This document shows, piece by piece, positions 41,070 to 54,700 of a stretch of DNA of 57,994 nt (position 1 is the first letter of the stretch; each line of letters begins with the position of its first letter). The notes beneath the pieces were generated by a model that made no database searches, was not told the DNA's origin, and worked only from the letters and a program-made list of their open reading frames with translations. The translations under genes and the position numbers were made by a program. The DNA comes from Candidatus Altimarinota bacterium. GTDB lineage: Bacteria > Patescibacteriota > Minisyncoccia > Phycocordibacterales > UBA5272. Location: positions 1-57,994 of the forward strand of contig JAIPIK010000006.1 in the NCBI GenBank assembly GCA_021734745.1. The letters run 5' to 3'.

Positions 41070-41771
41070 ATGAAGTATAAAACTGCCATAAAAAGTATAA
41101 AATTTACATTCTACGTTCTACTGGTGATATTTATATTCAGCGTCTATATATTTTTTAAACATGTACAAGAAAAATATATTTCTATAAATAGTTTTGATGA
41201 CTGCTCTAATGCAGGATATGAAATACTTCCAACATACCCTGAACAATGTAAAATACCTGGTAAAATATTTGTTAATAAATCTCAATCTGCCTCCTTTGAT
41301 AATTTTGATAAAAATTCAACTAGTTCACAGAAATTAAATAGCCCGAGGAATACCTCATATGACATAGAAGGTAACTCAGTTATATTAAACGACGGAGCTG
41401 CTGTAATAAACCAAACTGAAAATGGTATTATTTCAAATAATATAGTTCAATATGTTGGGAATGAATTAAGGGTAGATGTTAACTCAGATAATTTAAATGA
41501 TTCAGCCTTTATCTTAACAAGTAAAGGAACCGGGAATGAGACTTACTACTATTTAGTAGTCTCGTTAAATAAAAATAATGCCTTTACAGGTACAAATGGT
41601 GCATATTTGGGTGATAGAATAATTCCACAGTCAACTGAATTTATTAATGGTGAAATTGTTGTTAAATATTTAGATAGACAACCATTAGTGTCTAAACTAG
41701 CAGTCCCAAATCTTAAAGTTGTGAGATATTTTAAAATAAGTGATGATACTCTCACTGAGGTAGTAAAATAA
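41070..41771 (+). CDS. Membrane-anchored extracytoplasmic protein, 233 aa
   Basis: An N-terminal anchor (about 14-29) precedes a short Cys motif SFDDCSNAGYEILPTYPEQC, followed by KIPGKIFVN; this D-C-x-x-A-G...YP-x-x-C pattern recurs in uncharacterised small exported bacterial domains. After a Ser/Asn-rich linker (about 70-95), the C-terminal domain is beta-rich with DSAFILTSKGTGNETYYYLVV, AYLGDRI and GEIVVKYLDRQP, a pattern common in anchored proteins of unknown function. A TAATAT nine nucleotides upstream suggests its own short-leader start. It follows the sensor kinase and could be a periplasmic partner. Confidence 0.68.
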   Translation: MKYKTAIKSIKFTFYVLLVIFIFSVYIFFKHVQEKYISINSFDDCSNAGYEILPTYPEQCKIPGKIFVNKSQSASFDNFDKNSTSSQKLNSPRNTSYDIEGNSVILNDGAAVINQTENGIISNNIVQYVGNELRVDVNSDNLNDSAFILTSKGTGNETYYYLVVSLNKNNAFTGTNGAYLGDRIIPQSTEFINGEIVVKYLDRQPLVSKLAVPNLKVVRYFKISDDTLTEVVK

Positions 41772-41861
41772 ATACTATAACAAATATAGGAAGCGGTCTA
41801 TTCTTTTCTTAAATTATTTTTCAACAAATTGTATTTTTTTGAATTTGGATTGGATATAGAA

Positions 41862-42734
41862 TTAGTCAATAACTTTTTTATCTGATTCAAATGAAGCAAA
41901 AGGTAGTGGTCCATCTGCTTTTACAATAAACCCCGCCGAATTCTTATGACCTCCTCCTCCATATTTTGATGCAAGTAATGCACAATCAACGGAGCCATTC
42001 CCCCTTATTGAAACTTTCCAATATCCATTCTGGTAACGATATGACATTGCCATTGGAGGAACTCTATCAATTAAAAGAGCAAGGAGTTGAGACTTTGTAG
42101 TAAGGGGTAGTGCTATATTTATAGCAGGTATAGTATATCCTTCAAACAAAACTAAGTCATAATCTTCAACTGCAATTTCAAATAAATGATTGACGTACAG
42201 CCCAATTACTTCTCCTTCATACTCAACCCCAAACTGATCTTTTTCATATCTATTAATAATTTTATCGTATGCATCAATTGTAAAAGGTGTGGCAATTATT
42301 CTTTGTGATAAAAATTCACCAGGAGGGAGATTACGTGGGTTCAAATCCCCTATTTCAATATAGTTTAAAAGTTTTGGTCTTTTCTCTCCTGGGAAAAAAT
42401 AATCCCAAGTCATACCAGCTCCTGATTTTGTTTGATCAAAAATACCACCAGGGATAGACACAGCATCTAATTGGGAGCTAATATGGTGATCAAGGACAAT
42501 GACTTTGTTATTTGTAACATGGAGTGACTTCAAAATTTCACTTGGAAAGCAGAAGTCTAATATATAAATATCTCTATTGACTAAATCATCTGGTGGTGTA
42601 TTTCTATTTGAAATCGGTATATACGACGCATCATAACCAAATTTCTTCCAAGCAGTCCATGCAGCAGCCATCCCATCTGGGCAGTGTGCATGGTACATTA
42701 CAACAATGTTCTTAAGTTCCTGATTTAAATTCAT
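41862..42734 (-). CDS. DHH-family phosphoesterase (NrnA/oligoribonuclease-like)
   Basis: A 290-aa cytoplasmic metal-dependent phosphoesterase. Metal ligands are in MYHAHCPDG (His15, His17, Asp20), an Asp in ILDFCFP (about 60) and the DHH motif LDHHIS (Asp82-His84). The C-terminal DHHA1-like domain has the substrate-binding GGGGHKNSAGF (259-269). Relatives degrade short oligonucleotides, c-di-AMP or inorganic polyphosphate; I cannot decide which. The ATG at 42734 follows a perfect TATAAT by six nucleotides. It lies convergent to the gene at 41070 and downstream of the end of the giant gene without an obvious shared promoter. Confidence 0.9.
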   Translation of the reverse strand: MNLNQELKNIVVMYHAHCPDGMAAAWTAWKKFGYDASYIPISNRNTPPDDLVNRDIYILDFCFPSEILKSLHVTNNKVIVLDHHISSQLDAVSIPGGIFDQTKSGAGMTWDYFFPGEKRPKLLNYIEIGDLNPRNLPPGEFLSQRIIATPFTIDAYDKIINRYEKDQFGVEYEGEVIGLYVNHLFEIAVEDYDLVLFEGYTIPAINIALPLTTKSQLLALLIDRVPPMAMSYRYQNGYWKVSIRGNGSVDCALLASKYGGGGHKNSAGFIVKADGPLPFASFESDKKVID

Positions 42735-42740
42735 TTATAA

Positions 42741-42746
42741 ATTATA
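42741..42746 (-). promoter_or_regulatory. -10 element (TATAAT) of the DHH phosphoesterase
   Basis: Perfect TATAAT on the reverse strand six nucleotides before the ATG at 42734; predicted leaderless. Confidence 0.65.
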
Positions 42747-42793
42747 ACACATTAACCTTTGTATTATAAGGTTATATTAAGGGTTTAAATCTC

Positions 42794-45700
42794 CTACTCC
42801 ACCCCAACTACTCTGTCCTTAGTCGCCGTGTTACCTGCTAGGTCAGTTGAAGTATATGTAATTGTATAGGTACCGATAGTAGTAATATCTACTGTACCTG
42901 AAGTGGTTACAGATGTGACTCCATCTATATCATCTAATGCAGTTGCTCCTTGGTCTGTGTAAGGTGTACTTGTACTTACTGATACTGTTTCTGGGTTTGA
43001 GCCATTAATAGTTATTACTGGTGCAATTGTATCTAATACTGGAGCTGGTGGTGTAACTTCTTCCGTTGTGGACGCTGTTACTGTTTCTGTTGATGTACTT
43101 GTTTCTGGAGTTGTGGATACAGTGGTTGTACTATTGTTAGGAGTGATTGTTTCAGGTGTAGTTGAAGCGGTTGATGTGCCAGTATTTACCAATGGTTCAC
43201 TTGTTTGGACTGATGGTGTTGGTGAATTATTTAATAAATTCTTTAACTGTTCTTCTGTAACACAAGTATTACCAACACAAAGCTTTTCTTCCGCGTAGAC
43301 TTCTCTAGCAAAAACAGTGTCAATATATGCAAACACAGCAGTAAGTTTTCCAACAACAAATGAATTCACAACTTCTATTCCTTTTGAAATTGCATCTGCT
43401 ATTACTGACTTAACTGTTCCAGTTGATGTAGATACTGTTATAGAAGTTAGTCCATCTACATTTGATAATAAAACTGTACGATTCGTATTTTCAATAAATA
43501 CAATTACTGTTGAAGTTGCGTTTGTAGTAGAAGCGTCGGATAGTGCTTGTCCAATAGTTCTACCATTTTCTTTCTGTAACATTGCATAACCTGGAATAGT
43601 ATTTGAAATTACAAGATAATCGCCTCGTTTTACAAAACCGTTCTCTGATGTAACTTTAACAGGAACTCTTCCTGTTAATGCAACTGGTACTGTATTTGTT
43701 GCAGTGTTTGAGAAAGAAGAACCAAGAACAATACCAGCTTTAGTTGTAACTATGCCGAAGGATGTGTGACTTGAGTCGGCAACACGAATACCAGACATTT
43801 CGTAATTAGATTCACTTGAAGCATTTTTACCATTAGGATTCCAAGTATAAGTTGATGATGAAAATGCAACAAGTGTACCTGCTTCAATTGGTTCATCTGA
43901 TGCAAATACTTCAGATATATCTGCTGCAGAGTCTACATCAAAGCCAGTTGCTCTTATTCTTCCAGATACTCTTAGTAATTCATCACCTATCTGTGTCCCG
44001 TCATTTCCTATACCAACAAGACCGATTGAGCTAATTGTTAGTGCATTTGTTGGAGCATTAGTAATATTTATTTTATTAGAAATATTATTTAATTGAGTCT
44101 GCAAATTTGTTGTACTTGCATTCAAAACAGAAATTATTGACTGGAATGTTGATGACGCCTCTAGATAGTTATTATTAATAACATTTGATAGTGCTGATAT
44201 TGATGATGATGCTTGTGCATAATTAGAAGAAGTGATAGCTGCTAAGTTAAATATTGAAGAAGATGCGTATTCGAAGTTATTCTTTACAGTATTACTTAGA
44301 CTGGTTATGGTTGATGAAGATTGATTATTCGCAATACTTAATTCTTTCACACCTTCAACAGCGTATAGTCCAAGTTTTGTATAGTTAACTTGTTTATATC
44401 CTTCTTTGTTTGTTACGACTAATTCTGGGAATATAGACTCAACATTTTGTGCAAGATAGCCAGTATTTGTAGCTGTAGTACTATTCTTATATAAATTACC
44501 AGCTAGGGTATTCCAGTTGAAATCAACTATACGTAGAGACTCGAATTTATTCAAGATATTACTAATGTCAGAAATATTAGTCTTTAAATTTTCATCGGAG
44601 GAACAAGTTCCTATCATATTTCCACCAGAAAAATCTTCTATACAGCCATTTGTACCCGTACTACCAACACGTATATCACCAATAACCTGTAGTTCTTTTG
44701 CTGGTGTTGAGGTGCCAATACCTGTTTTACCATCATTATTTACAGAAAACATAGTAGTACTTGCTTTCTGTAAATCAATAAACTTACCAGTAAATGAACC
44801 AGATCCCTCACCTAGATTCATTAAAAGTCCAGTTCCTGCAAATGTAGAACTTTCCTGGTAGAAACTTGCCATAGCATCTGCTGTGGTCATAGACTCAGTA
44901 TATAAGCGTAGAATATTTCCTTGGGTACTTCCTGTATTTTGACCATAAATTGCGGCTGGAATAGAAACTCCAGCAGCAAGACCTGATGTAAATGATTGCA
45001 ATCCAAACGTGTAACCTGTGGTTCTAATACCAGTATTTATACCTGCAGTATTTGAACCAGCACTAGATACAACCTCGATACCACGAACCGTATTTGCTAA
45101 TGTCGTATTATCAACTGTACGGATAATTTCACCAATAGAAGTATTTGCTGTACCTGTTGGAATATTATTCATAACAAAACGATTACCAACTTGAGTGCCT
45201 CCACCAATTGGATTGAATGTGAAATTTCCATATGTCCCAGCAACAGCATAAGTAGAACCAGATGCATTCACAAAAGTATCCATGTTAACATTGGCAGTTG
45301 AAAATGCAGTTGAAGTTCCAAATAATAGACTTGAAATAGTTGTGGTTGATAATGATGATAATCCAGTTGAAGTAAAAGTACTTGTTGCGTAAAGATTTCC
45401 AACGGTCATTGCAGATGTGGAAGCAGAAACTCCTCCACCGGATATGCCTAGTGATGATGTTGATACCCATTGTGTAGATGTACCAGTTGACCATAAAACT
45501 TTTCCGTATGTACCTGATGCATTCGTGCCGTCAAATAACGCCCCCGTCAACTGCATGTTACCTGTAACTGATAACTTTTGTGCAGGAGTGGTAGTTCCAA
45601 TACCAACATTACCTGAAGATGGTTGAAGTAGTAAAGATGATCCACCCTGAGGTGCGATTGTCATTACACCAGTAACTGTAGTGATATTCCCCGCCCCTGC

Positions 45701-48700
45701 AAAACCAATGGATAACGTCTGAGAATTCAAGAAATAACTTGACGACCCTCCAACATTTAACATAAGACTATTTCCCTGCATGTCAATTGTTCCTGCAACA
45801 CTCATTGCTGACCCATACCCAGCTCCACCGTTATTTATTACACCAGGTCCTACTTTCAAATTGCTGATAGATGCTGTGCCTGCAACTGATAAGAGATTAA
45901 CTGGCGTAGATGAACCTATTCCAACATTACCATTTTGCAAGATCGTAAACAGAGACGCTCCTGTTGAGGATGCGATTGTAAATGGATTGATTCCAGCAGT
46001 ACCACGCACAGACAAAGTAGAAACTGGGGATGTCGTTCCTATTCCTACATTCCCAACATTGATTAACAAGTTCCCATTACCTACTGTAAAATTTTTACTT
46101 ACCAATTGACTACTTGAAAAGACGTCAACACCATTGCTTACTGTTAAATTATCAATGGTTGGACTACCATTATACACAGTTGCTCTCACATAAAGTGGTG
46201 AGTTAGTTATATTATTTGCTGTTCCATCATAAAGCTTTGTCCATGTATCCCCTCCATTATTACTTATATAATATAGAGCTCCTGTTGCACTGGTAACAAT
46301 TTTTATTCTATATGTAGTTGCTGCAGAATATGCATAACCTGTTGACCCTCTATCAACTCCATTTTCATAAATACTTATTACTCCTGTGTTAACAAAATAT
46401 ATTGCGTGAGGCATATTAGTATAATCCATAGTGGTTCCACTAGACCAACCATACATAGCGTAATTAGTTGTTGCCTCAGGAGTGACATCCATTGTCAATG
46501 TTAATGAATTATTTCGTCTGTATGTTTGAGTACTCGTAATCCCCCTGTTGGTCCAAGCAGAAGCTCCGGTAGTTGTAATATTATTGTTCTGTGTCACTGT
46601 TCCAGTAGTTGTCCAATTATTTGTATTAACTGATGTACCATCAAAAGTGTCAGAATACTGAACCCAATCACCATTATTTGAATTTGCTCCTGAAACTAAT
46701 GTTCCTGATGTGTAAGCGCTTCCTAATACTGTAAGTTTAGAAGCTGGAGTTGTTGTACCTATACCGAAATTTCCTCCTGATTTCATTATCATCTGAGGAG
46801 ATCCATTTTCTCTGAATTCAATGTCTTTTCCTGAGATTCTATTTATATATAAATTACCTGCATCAGCCCCAGTATTTCTTGATGCAAAATTATATGCAGT
46901 TGATGAATTTGTATTACCAAGTGTAATTGCTCCATAAGTTGGATCTGGAGTGTAAGCCCCTATTGAGACAAATCCTGTACCAGACCCTTGCACTGTAAGT
47001 TTTTCAATTGGAGTAGTAGTACCAATACCGAGATTCCCAGTGCTATCAAGTCTCATTTTTTCTGTATTTTGTGATGTCCCAGAATTTGTACCAGTATAAA
47101 AACCAATGTAGTCTTGAGCTAAACGCATATTCAATGCTGCAATATTAGTGCCATGTGCAATATTTCCTTTTCTTGCAGAATACAACAATAAATCTTGAGA
47201 ATATGCACTATTGTACACAGCTCCAATCCATGGATTTGAATTATTGCTTACCACTGGGTTGTTTGAGAATTTTATCCAATTTCCATAACCACCACCAGGA
47301 GTAATATTTAATATACTTGTATTATCACTTGCCCCACCAGGAACTGCCTCAAACGGACTTCCGCTTGTGTACGATGTATCACTCGAATAAATGGAAGCTG
47401 TTTTAGTTATACCATTTACTTCAAGTTTTTGAGTTGGCGTCGATGTGCCAATTCCAACGTTACCATTTTGTAATACAGTAAACTTCACAGTTGCATTTGA
47501 TGAATTAAGATTAGTGGCTCCAGTCATAATACTGAAATCTGGAACACTTGTTGGTAATATTACTGCTACACGATTTGCTAGTCCTGTGAGATACGTGTTA
47601 GGTCCGCCATATACACCCCAAGCAGCTGCATCTGTTTGATAGTTAGCGGTCGAAGTAAATGCTATACCTGTATGATATGTTCCAGTATTACTAAATACTG
47701 CTTGCTCGTTAACTGTTCCAGTTTGATGAACATTTAGAGCCGCCTGAGGAACTGCTGTGCCAATACCTACTCTTCCCTGCTTCAAATATAGAGTATTAGC
47801 AACTGCTCCAGTAGCTTCTGACACTAACGGATTAACTGAATTTTGTGTAAACAATATATTATTATTATTTGCTTGCAAATTAAGATAACTATTCGCCGCG
47901 TTTATTATTAGATGATTACTTCCTGTAATTGTGGAACCGGCACTTAATGCTAAATTATATGTTCCAACATCTTGTTTAATATCACCACCATACACATCCA
48001 ATTTTGCAGCTGGAGTTGATGTTCCAATTCCAACATTCCCCCCTGAGGAAGCAAGTTGTACATTTCCATTATAATTTGTCCCTGACCCAGCTGATAGAGT
48101 TCCAGTAAATTGAACCTGTGCATCAGCAGAAATAGTAGAAACTTCATTTGTATCATACTTAACTTCAATTCTCATAGCTTGATAATTTGGAAGATCAATA
48201 AGCACAGGAACATATTTTATGTTTCCACTTACAACAACCTCGGAGCCTAAATACAACCTTAACGGTAACAAACCATTTGATTCAACGGCAGTAGCCGACC
48301 CTGAATCAACTTGGTTATAATTAATCAGCCACTTTGTTACAGCGCCTCTATAGTAACTATTATATACAGTAACCTCATAAGGTATCTTGCTACTCCAGTT
48401 ACCTGAATCACGACTTATACGCATAAGCTCATACGTATTGTTAGTATTTCCTTGACTTCCCACTGCTACTGAGTATGACTTCACTCCAGCATTATTTACA
48501 ATTTTTCCTGTATATCGAATGTCTCCATTCACATCTAATTTATAACTTGGATTTGAATTACTTAAACCAACATTACCATTAGCAAGTACATTTAGTATTG
48601 GAGCTGACGAGGCAACTGAAAGTAGATTGGTTGTTCCATTAGCTGTAGTAGATGATACTGATAGTAACGCAGTTGGTGCAGTAGTACCTATTCCTACATT

Positions 48701-51700
48701 TCCAGAATTTTTAACATAAAGTGAGGAAAAATTGTTTCCAAATCCTATATCACCAGTAGCGTCATATGCCCTCATTACCCACTTACCAGATGTCCAGGAA
48801 TAAATATTAAAGTTTTCTGTCGCATCATTATCTTGACCAACGAACCATTTATCGACGCCTGCGGTAGTATAATTAAAAGCACTCTGAACACCCGTGGTAC
48901 TTCTATTAAGGTTAATTGGATATGATGAATTAGATGTATTGGAAGTATTTATTTGCATTCCAACTAAACCTGTTGTTGTGATTTCTAATTTTGAACTCGG
49001 AGATGCAGTCCCGATACCTACATTACCATCTTGTAGTATTGTAAATAATGATGCGTTAGTGGAAGACGAGATAGTTAGAGGATTAGTTCCTGCTGTACCC
49101 TTTATTGAAAATGTTGATACGGGAGTAGTCGTTCCTATTCCGACTCTACCTTGCCCGGTAATCCTCATTACTTCTGAACGATTGTATCCGTTATTGTATA
49201 AGCTCCCGAAGGTCATTGCCATTACACCTGACGTATAATTTGTCGCAATACTCCCTGTGACATTACTAGCATCTCTCCATACCATGGTACCCCTATCAAC
49301 ATTTTGTGTTGTATATGGTGTAACAATACTTAATACATCTGACTGGCCAGTTAAAGTAGGATCAACTACTTGTAACTTTGTTCCGGGGTTAGATGTACCT
49401 AAACCAACATTTCCTGTCAAAGTATTTGCAAACAAAGTCGGAGTTGAACCTGTTGCGATGTTTAAGTTGCCCCACACATCTAGTTTTGACACTGGTGAAG
49501 ATGTTCCAATACCTACATTCCCTGTACTTGTTTTTATGACAACTTGATCAGTATTATTTTCTCTAAAATTTATATCAGCACCTGACGGTCGGTTAATATA
49601 CAGATGATTATTTGATGCCGATGATATAAAGTTGTAATTACCTACACCAGTCAAACCATTTAGGTTAATTGCATTGTATGTAGCATTGGCATCCCAGTTA
49701 CCAATAAATATATCTTTTGCTGTAGCGTTACCACCATATATATTTAACTTATATGCTGGAGTTGTTGTGCCGATTCCAACATTACCAGATGTATCGACCA
49801 AAAATTTACTATCGCCAGAAGAATCACCATTATAATTTAAAGAAAATGAACCGCCACCAAAATGCATCAATCTCCAATCCCCTACCCCTGTCGCTGTTGT
49901 ATTTTTAATCACTAAACCACTGTTTGTATAACTGTTGTTCGAAGAGAACATTCTTCCAACAACAGTGAGTGCTTGAGTTGGGGTTGTTGTCCCAATCCCA
50001 ACATTACCACTTGAGGGAGGTGTAATAATGAAGTTATTAGCTGCTGTCGTATATAATTGAGTCGACTGATTTTGATCAACAAGGTTTGTAGATGAAAAAT
50101 TATTTCCAACAAATAGTGGTCCGTAATTGATTCTCTTTAGGGTCACATGGTCCATTTGAGTCACTTCATTTGATGAAGCTGCATAGTTGATAAGAGTTAG
50201 TACACGAATATATTTTGTTCCAACAGGGAAATTAGGATATGAGCTACCTTCTCCGTTAGTTGTTGCACTATATTTATGCCATGCACCATCATTAGGAATA
50301 GTGGTACCTGCTGCAGCAAAGTAACAATAAGTCCCACAAGGAGCAGACGTAATCGCTGCTTTCGAAGCATTATATGCAATATATCCAAAGTACAAAATAC
50401 CTGGTGTCGGAGATCCAATTACTGTTTTCTTGAACCATCCTTCAAGCTGAAGTACGTCTCTAACTGGATCAACAGGAATATAATCGTCACTTAATAATGT
50501 GGCAGATCCAGTTGTTTGTGAAGTGTAATTGCCTGAATATCCTCCAGTAGTAACAGTTGTAATACCGGTCCATCCTATTGTAGAGTTTGTCTCAAAATCT
50601 CCATTATACAAAAGATTATCATTATCGAGATTCTCATACCCGCCAGTAATTACTGGACCAGAAGTATATATGTTTCTATATCGATTAGATGGAGAAGCAA
50701 GATCATATGATGCATCAGAATCTGGACCCACGTGTCCTGCTACTTGTAATTTGAATAATGTTGGTGAGGTCGTTCCTATACCGACATTCCCACCTGCTGG
50801 GTTAAGAGAAATCGGGTAAACTGTGCCAGCCCCACTCCTATGATCAATAGATTGTATCCAGTTTGCAAATGGCGCCGCACTGTAACTGCCGAAGCTAAGT
50901 CCATTAGTGTTACTTACAGCCATTTGAATTATCCCTTTGTTTGTTGGGGTAGGACCTGAATCAGCCGCTCCATACACAGTTAATAACGCTAGTGGTGTAG
51001 TGGTACCAATTCCTACACTTCCTGCAGAATATAATTCACCTACTCCCAGCTTGCCACTTGGCGTAGTACTCAATGCAGAACCTGTAGTTGAAAGTCTAAA
51101 ATTACCTTGATTCCCATTTCCTCCACCATTTGGATAATAAGACATGTCTCCCCATGCAACACCAGCGCCGTTAAATCTAAACGCTCCTCCGTATTGATTT
51201 GCTGTAAAACCAGCTGTTGAACCACTACCAAACTGTGTCGCTATAACATTAGAGCCAGAATTAAAGTAATTTGCAGCGGCTGTTGTAAGACCAGTTTTAT
51301 TAAATGTTGCAGTATCAGCCACAGTTAATGTCCCACCAATTGTCTCATTTCCATATACAGTCGATGTTGTAATATATGATGAAGTAGCAAATATATTTTG
51401 TGAAAATTGATTTAAAAATCTAAGTGTAGACGATCCTAATGAACCACCTAAGTCAGATGAAGGTGTTATATTACCTCCAACTTGTAACTTATCTGTTGGT
51501 GATGTTGTTAACCCAATTCCAACATTTCCACCCTGTGGATTTATTATTGTATTAGTAAATTGAGAGGCATTAATCAATGACTGTATAATTCCAGTACCTG
51601 ACGAAATACCACCTACAGCACTTGTAAGAACACCTAGAGATAATCTATTCGCAGAACTTGTTCTTCCAGTAACCTCAAGCTGTTGATACACACCAGTCGT

Positions 51701-54700
51701 TGGTAAGGCGGCTACGTCATTCGTTATTTGTAATGCCGAAACTGGTGTAGATATACCAACGCCAACTTTCACATTACTGAAATTAAAATACTGTTGTGTC
51801 CCAAAATATTGAACACCTTGTGGAATTACCTCGAAACGCCCATATTCATTTCCTTGATTGCCTGTTGTAAATCTCTGCCATATTTTTCCAGTTGTATTTG
51901 TTACATCCAGCCCTAAAGTATCCGAATCTGCTCTAATATCAAGCTTTCTATTTGGTGTTGCAACTCCTATACCTACCAACCCTGTTGCGGTATTTGCAAG
52001 CAAGGTTGGAGTTGAGCCAGTTGCAATATTTAAGTTACCCCATACATCTAGTTTTTGAGATGGTGAAGTCGTTCCTATACCAACATTACCTCCATTTTTT
52101 AGTGTCAGCACATCTGAGCCATTTGTTCTTAGAATCATATCTTGCGCAACTCCTGTTCCAAGATAAAAAGTACTAGCATTGTTACTTTCCATTCTTGAAT
52201 TAGAGGACCATTGACCGATATATATGTCATCAAAACGCACTCTTCCAACAGTTTGCAATTTTTCATTTGGTGCAGTCGTGTTAATACCTACATTCCCACC
52301 ATTAAGAAAACTAACTCTCGGCCCACCACTTCCATCAATAATATCCAATCGATCAACTGAGGCGTTCTTATTGTATTGGATTGATGCACCGTTATAACTT
52401 CCTCCTGTTCCGGCATAAAATTGTAAAGTTGATGAACCGTTTGTTTCTTTGTTTAAAGCACCAATGTTTATTGTTGGATTACTAACTCCAGACGCTTGTA
52501 TTGTTCCCCAGACATCAAGTTTTTGAGATGGGGAGGTTGTTCCAATACCAACATTTCCAGAATTAGAAAAAACTACTTTTGCATTAGATGAATTAGTTGA
52601 GTCTGGAACAAAAACAAGACTATTCCCCCCAGAAGCCCAAGCATTATCTGATTGTCCTATATTCCAAGTGCCTCCGCCAGTATTTAAATTGGATAACTGT
52701 AGCTGATAATTTCCATCTTTCTGTACAGAAAATGACTGAGTCGGAGTAGATGTACCTATCCCAACATTTCCATTAGCAAGAATAGTAAATAGTGAAACAC
52801 CTGTCGATGACGCAACATTGAATGGGCTTAGATTTGATGTTGATGTAGCTTGTACATTAAATACATATGATGATGAGGTAGCATTTATGCCAGTAAATAC
52901 GCCATTATCTATTAATGTTGAAGTTCCAAGTGTGGTGTTAGATAACCAACGAGTAGCATAACCAAATACTCCTCCTGTTACACTAGCTCCACTAGATAAA
53001 CCTAGAGATGAAGTTGACACCCACCTTGTTGATGTACCCATGGATAATAATACTTGACCAAGAGTTCCAGATGCATTAGTGCCATCAAATAATGCACCTG
53101 TTAACTGTAGATTACCTGAAATGGAAAGTTTTTGCGATGGTGTGGTGGTACCGATACCAACATTTCCATTTGAAAGTATAGAGAATCTTTCTGTTCCCTG
53201 TCCTGATGGTGCATCAAAGATAGAAAATCTAGAAGACGATGATTGTGTTAGAGACCAAGTTGATGTACCAATGTTTAGTGTAGATATCCAACCTTCAAAG
53301 AAACGAGATGAAGATGCTCCTAAGTTATATGAGAGAGTAGCTTCTGGAATTATGTTTCTGAATGATGAAGTGGCTGATGTTGAGACAAAACCATAAGATG
53401 GAGTAGATGTCCCTATTCCTACATTCCCATTATTAAGAATGGTCATTCGGTTGTTTCTGGCAGTTTGGAATTGAAGAGATCCAGAGTAACTATCTATAAT
53501 GCCATCACCGGTACTGTATGGTACAAATTCAAGAATCTGACTTCCGTCAATCCATGTTGGAACTACAGATGAACTACCAGCGCCAGTAATTGTTGTGTAC
53601 CCCCCATTTGTTAAGTTATTGAATACTGCAAGTGCGGTCTGACTTGGACCTGAAGCTGCATTAAAGCGTGGAGCACCGACAACATCAAGCTTATACGATG
53701 GACTTGTGGTGCCTATGCCGACGTTACCACCATTCAATATAGTTAAATAAGTCGATCCAGCTTTAGTGATTGAAAGAGCTCCTGGAGTTGCAGGTGTACT
53801 ATCTGTATCTGTGAAATCAATTATTGCGCCACCTAATATTGCTCCGCCATTTCCAGATCCATGTAGTGATAATTTAGCAAATCGATCATTTACTCCATCC
53901 GTTGCTGAAACTTTTAATTCAGCATTTGTGGCTCGTGCTAGTTCAAAGTCTGCAGACGGTGTTGATGTGCCGATACCTATGTTACCTCCGTACGGATTAA
54001 ATATCAGATCTCCGGCAGCATTGTTCCCTGATGTAAAAGCTTGAATTTGACTGTATGTTGCACCTGTAGTAGAGCCTGTTGATAGATACAGCCCACTTCC
54101 AGATACCGCATTTACAAAATCATTGTTTGCTACAAATACTGTTGGATTATTTCCAGATGATGCCTGTACCATGAACTTATATAGTGGATTCGTCGTCCCG
54201 ATACCAACATTGCCAGTAAAAATTGCCTTTCCATCTGAACCTTGAATTTCAAAAAGTGGAGTACCTGATGTATTTTTAATAAGATATCCATAACCTGAAC
54301 CATTAAATATAGTCTGTGACACACCAGCTCCAGTAACAAGATTACCACCACCTAATACATTATACCCAAGTGACCAATTTGTATCAGGATTTGAACCATT
54401 TTCAGAGAAGTAATATTTTGACCCTGAGTTTATTGTGACATCACCCCCTACATTTAGCTTTGATACTGGATTTGCTGTACCTACTCCAACATTCCCAGTT
54501 GCCGTATTTGCAAACAATGTAGGGGTCGAACCTGTTGCTATATTTAAATTACCCCAGACATCGAGTTTTTGAGATGGTGAAGTGGTACCAATTCCAAAGT
54601 TACCTGAAGTATCTAACACCATGCGGTCGTATATGCCATTTGAACCAAACGAAAGTGCTTTTCCATTGTCACCTGCAACATTAAAGGCGTTCACTATACC

